The notes under the pieces: model-generated
The model's input: only the letters and a program-made list of their open reading frames with translations
Told to the model about the DNA's origin: nothing
The model's database searches: none
NCBI GenBank assembly: GCA_036346395.1
Contig: CM070604.1
Location: 49,937,662-50,001,661, forward strand
Length of the DNA: 64,000 nucleotides
Direction: 5' to 3'
Source: Hsuehochloa calcarea
Lineage: Eukaryota; Streptophyta; Magnoliopsida; Poales; Poaceae
Translations under genes and position numbers: made by a program
Part shown: one piece after another, positions 34,891-47,081 of the stretch
Layout: every line of letters starts with the position of its first letter
Position numbering within the stretch: position 1 is the stretch's first letter

Positions 34891-37800
34891 AAATCAAATT
34901 TTAAAAATATTGGATCAAAACCAGACATACACATGTCTATAAGCAAATTCAAAGGAATAAAATTGATTTACAGTTAAACAAAAAAAAACCAGGCAATTTT
35001 CAAATACAAATCCAGAATACAAAAAACCGGACTGACCGGGGACTCGAACAGGTATAATCCAGAATAACATGATACAGTATGTGCATGCAGGGGCATCCCT
35101 GAAGATGTCCCATTGTGCTGTGCTTTTCGCTCATTTTCCGGAAAGAATCAGCTGCGACGACGACGCTCCGGCCTGGATCAGACCATGTAACCCATTTCCC
35201 ACCCAGCGTCCCCCCGCGCTCTGGCTTAATTTCTGACGCTGACAAACTTGACAAGTTGACATGACATGCGCATCCCCACGCCACGCATGGCACCACCGGC
35301 GCCTCGCTCGTCAGCACCCAGCCGGCGGCACTCCTGCCCGGTTCGTTCGCGTGACGCACGTACAACGGTGGCGTTCGCGGAAACCCTCGCGCGTGTCCTC
35401 CTTGCCTGGAAAAGGAGAGATTGCAATGTATAACTCTGCTGCTGCTGCTCCTGTCCTTTTTAACTTCGTGATCAAGCTTAGTCACTCTGTAAGTAAGCTT
35501 AGCGCACACTGCTCGTGCATGCCTGGGTAGAAACAAACAGTAGAGGACCATGCAGATGCAGGCATGCAAAGCCAGGCACAATCTGAAAGGCTAGCTGACG
35601 CATGCAGGCGATTGGCCACCTCCTTCCATGCCCTGTCTGTCAAGCTCTGCTTTTGCTCATCCATGTCTGCTTTTGCTCGTCCATGTCTCGGAGTGGCGGA
35701 GCATCGTTTTATATAAGTCTAAAGTATTATATAATGATAAGAGTTTTACATAAGTCTAAAGTATTATACAATAATTCTCATCTAGCTTCAACGGAATAAA
35801 CAATTTAGCCTTAATGTCTATAAATCTTCTGTATTTTTTTTTTAATTTTTTAGATGTACCGGTGCATACCGGGCACCACCCCTAGCTCTGCCCCTTATGC
35901 CTGGACACGTATAGGCAGTGACAAAATGGACTTATTAGCTAAAATGGTACTCTTACACTACAAAATAGCAAAAAAAAAAGTCTTCCTCCCCCACGAGTGA
36001 ATGGGTACAAATGGCACCAGAGATGTGACCCCTGCCACATTCCCACCGAATCCACACGTAGCGCGCTCCCTTTTGCCCAAACCCCTTTGTCGTGTCGCCT
36101 TCCGGCACGTCTATGTGTGTGTTTTTTCTGCCAATTCGTTCGTAAAAGTTAGTTTTGCTATTTTATTGTAGCCGTTTCAATTAAAGAAAAAATGATTCCC
36201 TCCTTCCCTCGCACACTGATTCACTGAATAACCTATACAAAAGCTTCTATTGCCCGCCCGTCGTCAGTCAAGGGCAGGCCAAGGGCCCCACCTTCCAGGA
36301 CACGGGCTAGGACGACGGCACATGCATGCTCGCACACTATAGCTCCGACGACACTGTGGGTCTGAGCGGCCGACTCCTGGGCCACCACTTGCCGCGTGGC
36401 CGGCCCACCGGTCCCACATGCAGTGTTGCAGCTCGTGCCAGATCTGACAGGTAGGTTAACTGGTTGGTTCGTTCGTCAGAGGTTAATTGTGACAACCGGA
36501 TCTGAACTCAATTTTTTTTGAATTTACCAACTAGTTCACTTCAAAACTTAAACCGATTTAAAAAAACAGACAATTCACTTATTCTTTAATTTCACCTTCC
36601 AGTTTCTTCGGATCAGTTCAAGGATTTCTTTCACTTCCACAGTAGTTTCACTGCAAGGCAGCTGTGGGCGTAGGGCGTAGCAGTAGTAAGTTCAGTAAAA
36701 CTTTCCAGTGCAGAAACATGGCGCGTGGGGACAGAAGGAGCGTTAGGGTTTCACTAGAAAACTACGCTTGTGAGGATCGAGAGGGCATCTTGTTTTAGCA
36801 TGCGTTCTTATCATTTGCCCACGCACTGTTGACTTATCTGCACAAATTAATCTTCCTACAAAAACTAGCTGGTGGCTAAATCATGGTCGGTGGCCTTTAT
36901 GCTATGATGTGATGGAACGTTGTTCCACAATCCCACTGGTGGCCTGCTGGGCAAGCACAACTAGTAAAAATCTCTCTGATCTGTACTTTTGTGCTCGCCA
37001 ATTCGTGTAAAGTTTGGAGTACTGTAGTTCTTTTCAGAAAGAAGTATGGAATTGTGGCTCTAGAACATATAATTAGAGGGGATAGAGATCGATTAGTGTA
37101 TATACAAAACTAGTATACGTGATGAGATGTGACCTGTGGGGTTAGCTGAATAGCTGACACAGATGCTTTTTGTCTGTACAATTTAGGCGTACAAGGGATC
37201 ACTTTTCATTTCAGGCAGGATAGGTGATAAGATGCATGATTTGTTCTAGATAAGTCGAGTATGGTGTATTTTTCAGAACACGCAAAAGTTTTGCGTTCCT
37301 TTGCAACAAGGTAGAAAGAAAGCAACGTCCATGCAAGGCGATCCACAAGCGAGTTGTGGACTAGACAACAAACAAAGAGACGAATCGGACTGAAGCGCCT
37401 CCCTGACTCGCGGTTTTAACACCGCCTACCCAACGAGCTACTGGTCATTCTCTGCAAAAGGAGAAAAAAAACCTGCAACCCCAACGCTCCTGCCCTGCTG
37501 CCACGAGCTCGCTTCGTCCATCACCGAAGTTGCCATACCCTGGAGATCCATCGACTATACTTCGAATACGCTCGTGTTCCTTTCTCTCCAGTTTCCACAA
37601 CTTCCAAATTACCAGGATGACGTCGAGTATAATGAATTGCAGTTGCTATATACATTTTGCATACATTTCCAAACAACTGTAAATGTTGCAATGCTAGTTG
37701 CGTTTGCGTCTCAGAAAACTGAACAAATCATGAAATTAGGGAGTCAAGAGAATGGAATTCACAACACTGTTGGTTAGAAACAACAGGTACTAGCTTCAGG

Positions 37801-37950
37801 CATGGTGTCTGGGTTTCTTCAGGAGGGATGTAAGCATGTATACACACACAAAAAAAAAAAAATCCTCATTCCCATTAACGCCGGTATACTATCTACCTCA
37901 CTATAATACATTTCAGTGTGCTATCATCTTGAGCAGTGAACCATTGCCCT
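34891..37950. other. Intergenic, no gene seen
   Basis: About 3 kb without supported coding sequence. Short items: ATAAGTCTAAAGTATTATA twice near 35713-35775; the repeat-like CAATTCGTTCGTAAAAGTTA at 36134; A-runs at 35967 and 37850. The MIR396 and GH36 genes lie on either side at some distance. Confidence 0.5.
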
Positions 37951-38376
37951 TGTTAGTCGCTGGACTCTTGCTGTTGGTGTTAGCAAGATCCTTACTCTCA
38001 TGGAGAGGATGACACTTGGAGATGAGGCAATTTTTCTTTGTTTATTTCTAACACAATGCCATGCCAACCTTGAGGGTTGGGATACATATTTATAAGTCGC
38101 CAACCACCAAGTATATGCTAAGATGCTAGTCTAAGATCTGTCCTATGATACCAAGATCTTTGTCCTTAAAGTCGACAAATAAGATGTTGTCCTATGACAT
38201 CAAGATGATGTCCTTAAAGTCGACAAATCAAGATCTTTGTCCTATGACACCAAGATCTCGTCCTTAAAGTCGACAACAAGATGTTTGTCCTTAAAGTCGA
38301 TAATCAAGATGTCATCCTTAAAGGCTCTTTGCACAAGCCTACCCCACAAAGACCATAGTACAGGACTTATTCATCA
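37951..38376 (-). repeat. 3' LTR of the 5.6-kb copia
   Basis: Contains about six imperfect copies of a 40-45-bp unit, AAGATCTTTGTCCTTAAAGT + CGACAAATC, against about four in the other LTR. That accounts for most of the 71-bp length difference. Confidence 0.92.
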
Positions 38377-38449
38377 TTCTCCCCTAAGTCTTGTGCGTCG
38401 CCTTGTGGGAGAGTTGAACCATCCCGATCCTAGAACGAGCTCGAGGAAT

Positions 38450-41400
38450 TTTACCCTCCCAAGAGGCTTGGTGAGCGGTGTCCGCAGTCGATCGATGGTG
38501 TTGATGTAGCTCGCCTTGATCTCGCCTTCATCCAATGCGACCTCGGATGAAGTGGTACTTCACCGGATATGCTTGCTCGTCAGTGGAAAACGGGGTTCTT
38601 GGCGAGCCGAGCGGACTTGTTGTCCACCACGAGCCACCGCCGGTGTCTCGCCGAGGAGATCACCAAGCGATCGAGCGAGCAGAGCGCTGAGTCGAGCGGT
38701 GGAAGCCGCTATGTACTCGGCCTCACGGTGACAGGCCACCACCGCCGCTTGATCGACCGCCACTAACGAGGCACTTGCCGAGGAAGAAGAGAATCCGCTT
38801 GTGCTCTTCTTTGGTGTCGATGTCGCTGCGTGGTCGCCGTCGCCGCACCGATGAAGTCTGCGCCACGCACGGACACCTCGGGTAGTGCAAGCCGTAGTCG
38901 GAGGTGCCCGCAACGTAGCGGAGGATCCTCTTCACGGCCTGCTGATGCTCCGTCGTCGGTCGCTGCATGAACCGACTGACGTAGCCGACGGCGAACGCCA
39001 AATCTGGACGCGTGTGGACGAGGTAGCGAAGGCTGCCCACGATCGCCGCGATCTGCGTCGCGTCCCACCTCCTCCGCCGTGCTCTCACGACTCGGCTTGA
39101 CCTCTCCTCCATAGGAGTGTGGGGCTGGTTGCGATCGGTGAGCCCGCCACTTCGACGGTGCGCTTGGCGTAGGCGGTCTGCCGAAGAGAGATACCGGAGC
39201 TGTCCTGGTGGACCTCGATCCCCAGGTAGAAGGAGAGGAGCCCCAAGTCGCTCATCTGGAAGGCGGTCTTCATCTCCGCCTTGAACTCCTCGACCTCGGC
39301 CTCCTTGGAGCCGGTGATCAACAGGTCGTCGACGTGAGCGCCACCGCCAGGTGTTGCCGCTTTGCCCCGCCGAGACCGCTGACCTGCGTGTGCGCTCTGG
39401 AACCCCATTTGCTTGAGGGTGGAGTCCACAGCGTTCCATGCTCGTGGTGCTGCCGCAAGCCATAGAGGGCCTTGCGCAGCGTGAGAACCTGCCTCCTTGC
39501 CGGGATGACGAATCCGGCCACGACGGACGTAGGCCTCCTCCTTCAAGTCGCCGTTGAGGAAGGCGGACTTGACGTCCATGTGATGGACGCGCCAATCCTC
39601 CTGGGCTGCAAGTGCGAGGAGAAGACGAACGGACTCCATGCGCGCGACGGGTGCGAAGGCGTCATCGAAGTCGACCCCCTCCTGCTGCATGAAACCTCGT
39701 GCCACCAAGCGAGCCTTGTGCTTGATGATGGCGCCGGCTTCATCCCGCTTCAGCTTGAACACCCACTTAAGGGTGATCGCTCGGTGACCGGCAGAAGATC
39801 CGCCACCCCACGTCCGGTTCCGCCGACGGCGTCCATCTCTCGCTTCATCGCGACACGCCATGCGCGTCTCCTCTCGCCTCGGCGAAGGAACGAGGCTCGC
39901 CGCCGCCGCACGCCAAGTGCTCCCGCTCGAAGTCGTCTTTGCGCCGATCCGAGGATGGATGGGCCGCCGAGGATGTTGTCCATGGTACGATAGCGTAGAG
40001 GCTCGTCGTCGTGGTAGGCGTCGACGCGGTCTCGTCGTGAGACAATGAGTAGCGAACTCCACCATGCGCCGCTCGTCGTGGACCGGCTATTGGGGCCGAT
40101 CCGGTGGTGTGGCCTGCAGTGCGGGAGAGTGGTGGCCGGTGCGGGAGCGTGGCGTGGCCGGTGCCGGTGGTGGAGCTCTCGCGAGCCGGTGGCGAGCAAG
40201 GTGTCGAGGTGGACGAGCTCGATGAAGACGAGCCGCTAGCTCCCGGCTCTCGAAATGGACGTGAGTCGACAACAAAGTCCCCGAGTCGGTCGAACCGTCG
40301 TCCACCGCCTTGTCCCACGCCCGCCGCCGTCGAACACAACGCCACGCGAGATGCGACGCCACGTGTGACAGGTCGAGGATGCGGTAGGCCTTCGAGCCCT
40401 CCGCGTGCCGATGAACACTCCCGAGTGCTCTGCCGCCGAGCTTACCGATGTAACCAAGCTCCTTGGCGAACGCGAGGAGCCAAGACCCGCAAGTGGAGAC
40501 CGCCGGCTTGCGCCCATGCCAAGCCTCGCACGGCGTCCCGCCATCGAGCGCCTTGGTAGGCGAAGCGGTTGAGGATGTAGACGGCCGTCACCACCGCCTC
40601 TCCCGAAGACACCGGCATCCCCTCGCTGAGGAGGGCCCGAGCCATCCCCACAACCGTCTGTTGCGCGCCGCCGACGACACCGCTCGCCGCGGCGGTCAGA
40701 CGGCGCGCGAGTAGTGGCGCTGAATGCCCTCATCGGTAGCGACGACGTGGAATTCACCGCCGTGAATTCGCCGCCGTTGTGCATGCGCGACGCGCAGCGA
40801 CTTTGCGGCCGCGATTCGCCTCCGCAGCGGCGACTGCGTCGCTGATGGCGTCCGCAGCCTCTCCCTTGCTGCCGAGGACCATCACCCACATGTGGCGGGA
40901 GAGATCGTCGACAAGCAACAGGAAGTAGCGTCGTCCTCCTGGTGTGGCCGGCGTCACCGGGCCACACAAGTCCCGCACGAGCTCGAGCCTCTCCTTGGCT
41001 CGAAACTCGCTCTTGGGGAAAGGGAGTCGCCTCGCCGTCAACACGCAGACGTCGCAGAATCGCTCCACATGGTCAAGGCACGGCAGCCTCGCACCATTTC
41101 CATGGCACCGAGCCGCCTGTGGCCTCGGTGAAGGTGCCCAAAGCGCTCGTGCCACTGCCACGCCTCGTCGTCCCGACGAGCAGCGAGACAGAGGGGTTGT
41201 GCCACCGGCACGTGAAGAATGTAGAGTCGGTTTGCGCCTCTGGTTACCTTGGCAAGAAGGCGGCGGCGAAGATCCCAAATCCGCGGCAGACCGTGCTCGA
41301 TCTCGACACGCGAGCCGTTCTCATCCACCGGTATCCCAAGCCGATGATGGAGTTGCGCAGACGGGATGTAGTAGACGCCGTGAGCAACTTTGTGCTCACC

Positions 41401-42580
41401 GACACGGTGGTGAAGATGACGAGCCGACGCCCTTGATTTCCACGCCGAGGCGCCCCAAACTTGACGGAGCCTCGGACGCTAGAGTCAAACTCGGCGAAGA
41501 ACTCCCGTCGACCGGTCATGTGATGGGTGGCGCCGTGTCGAGGCACCACCCGTCGATCTTGTCGCTGCCGGGTCAGAGCCGAGGAGGGCATGTGCTTTTG
41601 GCTCGTCAAGGTGGAGGAGAGCCATCTGCGGCGGTGCGGCTGGAGGTAGTTCGATGCTCGCATGAGCAATGAACGAGCCGGCCGCCTCCTCCTCCTCTCG
41701 CGCGGCGACGTGGGCTGGCGGCGTCGTGGTATCGACAATCCACAGCCCAATGACCAAGCTTGCCGCGCTTGTGGCAAGAGTCGCCTCGTCTGCGGCTTTG
41801 CTTGCCGCGCCGCCGCTGGCGCCCCACGATCATTACCCTCGGACGTCCTCGCGCCCATGCTTGGCGTCTTTGCGCGACTTGCGCGCTTGCCATGCTTGGC
41901 GTCGTCGTCGTGGAAGAAGGCTCCCCTTCTTCCCGTCACCTTGGCCGGCGACCCATCGTTCCCGAGTGAGGAGGAGCTTCCGCCAATGGAGACGGGTCCC
42001 GAGAGGCGCCGTGGCTCATCGCCGCAACAACCTTGAGGCGACCGCGCCTCCTCGATCGTCATCGTGGAGAGGTCCAGCGAGAGACTTCGATCGAGCGGGC
42101 CGTCGCTTGTACTTCTCGGGGGCGCAATGAAGAGCTTTTCCACGCTCTCCTCGCCATAGGTGTCGTCCGCCGAATCGCACTACTTACAATGAGTGTTGAG
42201 ACGGAGAACAAAGTCATCCACGTCCTCACCGCTTGAAGGCCAAGTGCTCCCACTCGTCGCGAAGTGCCGCAATGTAGACTTGCGCGCGGTCGCCGCCGAT
42301 TCGTCTTTGCAGGCGATGGCGTCCCAAGCCTCTTTAGCGATCCGCTTGTTGGTAGCGAGCGCATCTCGGCGGGGCTGCGCAGCGATGAGAGCATCCACGC
42401 CCGCCGATCCTGGTCGTGGTCGACGCCGCCGTCGGACCGCATCCCACATATGCCGCACTGAGTTTTACCCTCATCACCGCACCACTCGACATAGTTGGTC
42501 TTGGTGAGGGTAGGCCACCGCCGCCGGGGCGACGTCCCCGACGACGACTGGTACCGTGGTGACCACGATGCCGTCTGCAT
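38450..42580 (-). pseudogene. Copia gag-pol with many frameshifts
   Basis: Read on the minus strand: gag LTKTNYVEW and later IAKEAWDAIACKDESA (about 42530-42290). A knuckle CHKRGKLGHWAVDC has Arg in place of the second Cys (about 41780). Protease has GATHHMTGRREFFAEFDSSV (about 41540), and pre-integrase has EAWQWHERFGHLH. The integrase core is scattered over 41050-40440 in several frames (YFLLLVDDLSRHMWVMVLG, YILNRFAYQGARW). Reverse transcriptase has ITLKWVFKLKRDEAGAIIKH, RLLLALAAQEDWRVHHMDVK, and HVDDLLITGS where the family has YVDD (about 39330). RNase H starts QIAAIVGSLRYLVHTRPDLA. Frames change about every 100-300 bp, mostly through 1-2-base gaps. It is not translatable as it stands. Confidence 0.9.
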
Positions 42581-43199
42581 CGGAGAGAGAGCGCGTTACT
42601 GAAGGCCGTGCTCTCCGTCGACCCGTCACGCCGCCGCCGCGCGCCTCCTCGAGAGCGCCACCGGCGCGTCAGCGCTGTCTGGCTACCGCGCGCTCATGGG
42701 CGTGCGCATCGCCATCGCCGCCGCCCCTCGCCTTCCTCCCTTTCCGCTCAAGGTCCGCGTCGGCAGCTGCCATCAGCAGAGATGGAGCTGCCATTCTTGC
42801 CGCGCAAAACCTTGACCTCATTCTTGCCGCCGCGACGCTGCGATCTGCCGCCGCCGCCGCTTCCGCCTCCGCTCTGCCGCCGCCGGCTCGCCCACCCGCC
42901 CTTTGACGCCCTTTCACGCCGCGTGATCTCTGCCGCTTCGCTCATGCTGCTCTGCTGCCGAAGCTCGGCCGTCACGACGCCGAGTGCTCGAGGCGATCGA
43001 AGGCCGAGATCGCCTCGCGGACATGGCGCTCTTGAAATGGGGCCGCGTGGAGAGAGGGTTGCTTCGACGAGCCGATGCCCGCCTCCGAGAGGTGGCGAGG
43101 GACGATCGGAGCTGCTGGCTGCTCTGGCCAATCTGCTGGTCGGAGACGGAGATGAGCAAGAGATGCTCAAGCTACAGGATAGTAAGGCTCGATACCACT

Positions 43200-43554
43200 T
43201 GTTAGTCATTGGACTCTTCTTTGTTGGTGTTAGCAAGATCCTTACTCTCATGGAGAGGATGACACTTGGAGATGAGGCAATTTTTCTTTGTTTATTTCTA
43301 ACACAATGCCATGCCAACTCGAGGGTTGGGGATACATATTATAAGTCGCCAACCAACCAAGTATATGCTAAGATGCTAGTCTAAGATCTTTGTCTATGAC
43401 ATCAAGATCTTTGTCCTTAAAGTCGACAAATCGAATCTTTGTCCTATGACGATCAAGATCTTTGTCCTTAAAGTTCGATATCAAGATCTTTGTCCTTAAA
43501 GTCTCTTTGTCAAGCCTACCCCACAAAGACCATAGTACAGGGACTTATTCATCA
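43200..43554 (-). repeat. 5' LTR of the 5.6-kb copia
   Basis: Matches 37951-38376. Over 43225-43325 the two LTRs are nearly identical in base substitutions but differ by several single-base indels. It is followed on the minus strand by the primer-binding site. Confidence 0.92.
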
Positions 43555-43559
43555 GCCCT

Positions 43560-44960
43560 CACTTTTACTTCCACCAATAGCATGAACATACATGCCAACC
43601 TGGCGTTGCAGTATTGCTACCTGCAATTCTCTACATGGATCGTGATACCACATGAAAGCATGCATACCATGTTCAAATTAACTTTTCATTTTTTAAAGCC
43701 ATGTTCAAGCTAAATTAGCAATCACTACAAGAGACCAAATGTTAATATGTACCCTCATGTAAACACAGTACATTAATGTCTACATCAAACTGACTGTACA
43801 TTACCCCCTCCGTATATTACTGCAATAATTGAACCAAATGATATGCGGCTGACATATGCTCCTGAATCCTACATGGCCATTCTGAATTGCCACTTGCCAG
43901 TTTCTGCACCATCTTTCTGTGGATGGCTACAGTACTTGAGGGTGACAAGATGCCATACTGAACCAGATCACAGACATGCATCTCCCACGACACCAGATCT
44001 TATGGCTCAGAACGCACTGTTCAGGGGTAAGAGGCCATTTCAGTGTTGCCCAAGACCACACACAAAGCACAGAACACACAGGCAGCGAAAAGAACAATCA
44101 ATGGCGAGGGCGTGCAATGCATGACTATTTAAGGAAACCTCCTTGACCTCGCCAGTGGTTGGGTTGAGGTGAGAGCACCCAGGAGGCCATGGCAATGGCA
44201 TCTCCAGGAATACAAGTCCCATCTGTGGCCTTGCTTGCCAACTAGGCAAAAAGGTAGAGAAGTATAATTGAACTCTCTCCTCTCTCACACAACACATAAT
44301 GGGGAATAAACAAGTGCTGGTATGATTTGAGGTTTCATGCTCTTTGGCAGCATCTTTTTCTTTCATCGCCAAAAGATCTACTCATTGCACCCACTCAGGA
44401 ACATCTTTCAAGTTTCACCAGGCCAACATGGCCATCATTTTTGTTTTCCAGAAAGCTGCTTTCCTTTTTCTTTCTTTTTCTACTTGCAAAAACATTTTCT
44501 GATGTAAATAAATAGCAATAGAAAATAGGGGAAAACAGTATAGTGCAACTGCAAATACTGTGGTTTTGATAATTTAGTTTATGCATCATATCCAAAGTAT
44601 GATAAGTGTATAACATATTGTCATGAGAAGAAAAATTAACAAGAAAGCACTTATGGACAGTACAGTAACATTGTACATGGAACCTTAAAGAATTCTACAG
44701 CATTCACCAAAAGGAATTGATTATACCAATTTATTGGATAAATAACAATTAAAAAAGTGACATGGAGAAATGGAACAAAGTAGAGCTAGCAACCGTAGTT
44801 AATTGACAAACGATGGGAACAAACAAGACATATATAGTAAGAAATCAAAGTATATGAAACTAAACCTTGTGGCATAATGGAGAGGATAACCATGAATATA
44901 CCTTCCCATTAGGTAGAGTTACCTCTAGGCACCATGCATATGGCTGAAGTTGATGAGCTG
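43560..44960. other. Intergenic, downstream of MIR396 on its strand
   Basis: No protein gene is supported. The primary MIR396 transcript (minus strand) could extend into this stretch. The frame at 44327-44515 is only Phe/Leu-rich low complexity. Confidence 0.45.
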
Positions 44961-44980
44961 CCCAATTGGTCTCTCTGCAA

Positions 44981-45001
44981 TTTCCCACAGCTTTATTGAA
45001 C
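44981..45001 (-). ncRNA. MIR396: miR396-3p (star strand)
   Basis: Partner of the mature strand with 19 paired positions, one of them mismatched, and a 2-nt 3' overhang, as left by DCL1. Confidence 0.9.
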
Positions 45002-45051
45002 TGCACTCTTGCAAGTAGAAGCCAGAAGAGTACTACTGTCCATTACAGATG

Positions 45052-45072
45052 CAGTTCAAGAAAGCTGTGGAA
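45052..45072 (-). ncRNA. MIR396: Mature miR396-5p
   Basis: 21-nt guide strand on the 5' arm. The + strand reads CAGTTCAAGAAAGCTGTGGA + A. It starts with U, as preferred by AGO1. Confidence 0.96.
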
Positions 45073-45309
45073 GACCGCAAAGAGGGCCATCTCTTTGTAG
45101 ATACATATGCACACAACCACAAGCATGCAATTAACCAACCATTTAGAGAAATGGAAAGAAGCTATTGTTCCTCACTTATTTGTAGGTCATATATTGGAGG
45201 AAGCTGAAGACTGAATCACTGAATGAAAATGCAAGAAGCTAGCTAGTGTTTCTTTTGTAAGCTTCAGAGGAGCATACAAGGGGGTGGAGGAAGAAGAGGA
45301 GACTGAGGG

Positions 45310-45318
45310 CTATTTATA
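45310..45318 (-). promoter_or_regulatory. TATA box for the MIR396 primary transcript
   Basis: TATAAATAG on the minus strand, about 215 bp upstream of the precursor. A (TC)n tract at 45440-45457 lies about 125 bp further upstream and reads as GAGA on the minus strand, a possible BPC-factor site. Confidence 0.7.
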
Positions 45319-45329
45319 CCAGCAGGATG

Positions 45330-46299
45330 AGAACTGAGGAGGGGAGGGGGAGGAGGGCAGCATAGCGTTGGTGAGAGGTTAAGGACCCAATCCCAAGAAG
45401 AATATAGAGCCTGAACACTACTCAAAGCCCCTCCTTTTCCTCTCTCTCTCTCTCTCTGAAAAGGGCGACTTTTTGGGCACATCAATCCAAGGGAGGTTGT
45501 AAATCAGAGGGGAGACAGGGGCCAAATACTCTATTTGACACTTGGAGCAAATGTGCCACTGGCCACTTAGAAAAATTGGCCAATGCTTTTGTTTTCTTTC
45601 GGTTAGTGGTTTTGAGGTGGGTGCACAAAACATGTTTCAGGCGATGCTGGAAGCAATGGAAAGATGGAGCTTTTCTGCCTTTCTGGTAGTTATAAGCGCA
45701 ACTAAACCCACAGGCAGGTGATCAGTAATTAAGTGGGGTACAGTTCACCGGAGATAATGTGCCACTATATTCTAGAACAATCCTAAAGCAAGATTTGCAT
45801 GGGTCTTTGGAGATCCTACTTGATTAATTTGATCGCTTAAATAGATAGTGAAAGTGGAAGTGCCCATCTATTTAGAAAAAAAAAACGTGCGTTTTGAACA
45901 CTAACAATTACCACCAGAATACTAGATCGACGCAAATTCCGGCGGTGAAATAAAAAGTGCGATGGTTGAAAATGTGGTGTTTGAACCGAGGCCTGCCATC
46001 TCGGCCCTTCTTGGGGTTCGCAACGCAATCAAGCAGTCTCTCAAGTCTCAAAAGGAGGAGAAAGAAGTTCTTGGGGCTAACACCACCGATGCTAGCTTCC
46101 TTCACAGCTACTGCACTTGCTAGTCTGCTACTAGATATACATCAACTCCAACATGATCAGTCTACTGGTCCATGCATGCATCTGCGATGTGCTCAAGAAG
46201 CTTAATTCCCTTTCCTCTCGTCTAATCTCTTTGACCAGCAGCGATCTAATGGAACATCGAGATGCAGACATGAATTCAGTAGTCTCCAACCAAACCAAC

Positions 46300-46339
<40 letters not shown>

Positions 46340-46865
46340 CTCGGCCGGGCTGTGCGTGCATGCGGTGGCAGAACGGTGTCAGAGGTGATCAGAGCTGAGG
46401 CCTCGATCGGGAAGGCGGCGCGCGGATCGGAGGGCCGTGATTCTCTCCCACGCCCGGATAAGACGGCGGCCTGCGCGCTGCCCGGGGGACATGCGTGTCC
46501 TCTGACCACGGACGACTAGAGTTTCCATTCCCAGGCCGGTCTAGCTTCTTAGTCAGCCGATCAGTTTGACGTTGTTTGGAAGCAAATTAATTAACCTGTC
46601 AGAATGTCAGATCTTTCTCTACGGAGACATTTTTTCCTCTCGGAACAGGAACTTAATTCTCATAATTCATCAACGGCACGGACCGGGTAGTACTTTGATG
46701 TTTCATCAATCGATTTGGTCCCCTTGAATTTAACTTCATAGTTGGCTAGCATCTTAGGACTATTAGAATTGGGCTCATTCGCTAAGCATGACACGGTTTA
46801 GTCTTACATTGTTTAGGTAAATAGTAGTAGAGCAATATAAAAGGTAGAGTACTTATCACTATATA
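45330..46865. other. Upstream region of MIR396 with microsatellites
   Basis: Contains (TC)n at 45440-45457 and a longer (CT)n at 46302-46336. Frames overlapping the CT tract encode only RE/LS repeats. No protein gene is seen. Confidence 0.55.
46302..46336 (+). repeat. (CT)17 microsatellite
   Basis: Uninterrupted CT dinucleotide run followed by CGCTCTCGG. Confidence 0.97.
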
Positions 46866-46871
46866 AAACAT

Positions 46872-47081
46872 GTGACATGGCAGGGAGCGATCGAGTGTCG
46901 CTTTGAGCTGGCCGGATCTCGCTGGGACCACGTTACAGAGATTGATCAGCCGCTGATGGAAGAACAACACAAGCTGGTCTTTGATTGCGGCGGCGGTAGC
47001 GGCAGCGCGGCATGGATCGTTCGCGAGGCCATGCGTGCGTGCCCCGGCCTGTCGGATCAAAAATTGATTCCTATGTTATGA
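46872..47081 (+). pseudogene. Unidentified gene-like fragment
   Basis: An open frame from 46875 reads FELAGSRWDHVTEIDQPLME then LVFDCGGGSGSAAWIVREAM and ends at 47081. The amino-acid content and raised GC look protein-like, and GGGSG recalls a nucleotide- or SAM-binding loop, but I cannot assign a family. It may be a captured exon or chance. Confidence 0.2.

Larger units (their letters stand above)
37951..43554 (-). mobile_element. Complete Ty1/copia element, 5.6 kb, TSD GCCCT
   Basis: Flanked by GCCCT at 37946-37950 and 43555-43559. The LTRs are 37951-38376 (426 bp) and 43200-43554 (355 bp). Read on + they begin TGTTAGTC and end TTCATCA. On the minus strand the 5' LTR is the right one. A primer-binding site TGGTATCGAGCCTTAC follows it (complement of 43182-43197), close to the initiator-tRNA-Met consensus. 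A polypurine tract TTAGGGGAGAA precedes the 3' LTR. The polyprotein order gag-protease-integrase-RT-RNase H is that of copia. Confidence 0.95.
44965..45095 (-). ncRNA. MIR396: MIR396 precursor hairpin
   Basis: On the minus strand the 5' arm holds UUCCACAGCUUUCUUGAAC + UG at complement 45052-45072, identical to the conserved miR396a/b mature sequence. The 3' arm holds GUUCAAUAAAGCUGUGGG + AAA at complement 44981-45001, the form I recall for cereal miR396 -3p strands. The two pair with 2-nt 3' overhangs on both sides, one mismatch (C13 with U7) and one G-U pair. The stem continues outward (CUCUUUGC with GCAGAGAG), and the loop between the arms is 50 nt. miR396 guides cleavage of growth-regulating factor (GRF) mRNAs and so limits cell proliferation in leaves, panicles and grain. 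A TATA box lies about 215 bp upstream. Confidence 0.97.

Noticed and set aside
35025..35060. B-box-like GTTCGAGTCCCCGG on the minus strand
   Set aside because: No matching A box or acceptor stem upstream; probably chance.
37400..37470. tRNA or SINE on the minus strand (TAGCTCGTTGGGTAGGC resembles an A box)
   Set aside because: No B box at proper distance and no cloverleaf could be drawn.
42608..43384. 258-codon + strand frame
   Set aside because: It lies in the GC-rich leader of the minus-strand copia and runs into its LTR; low-complexity S/P/A/R content.
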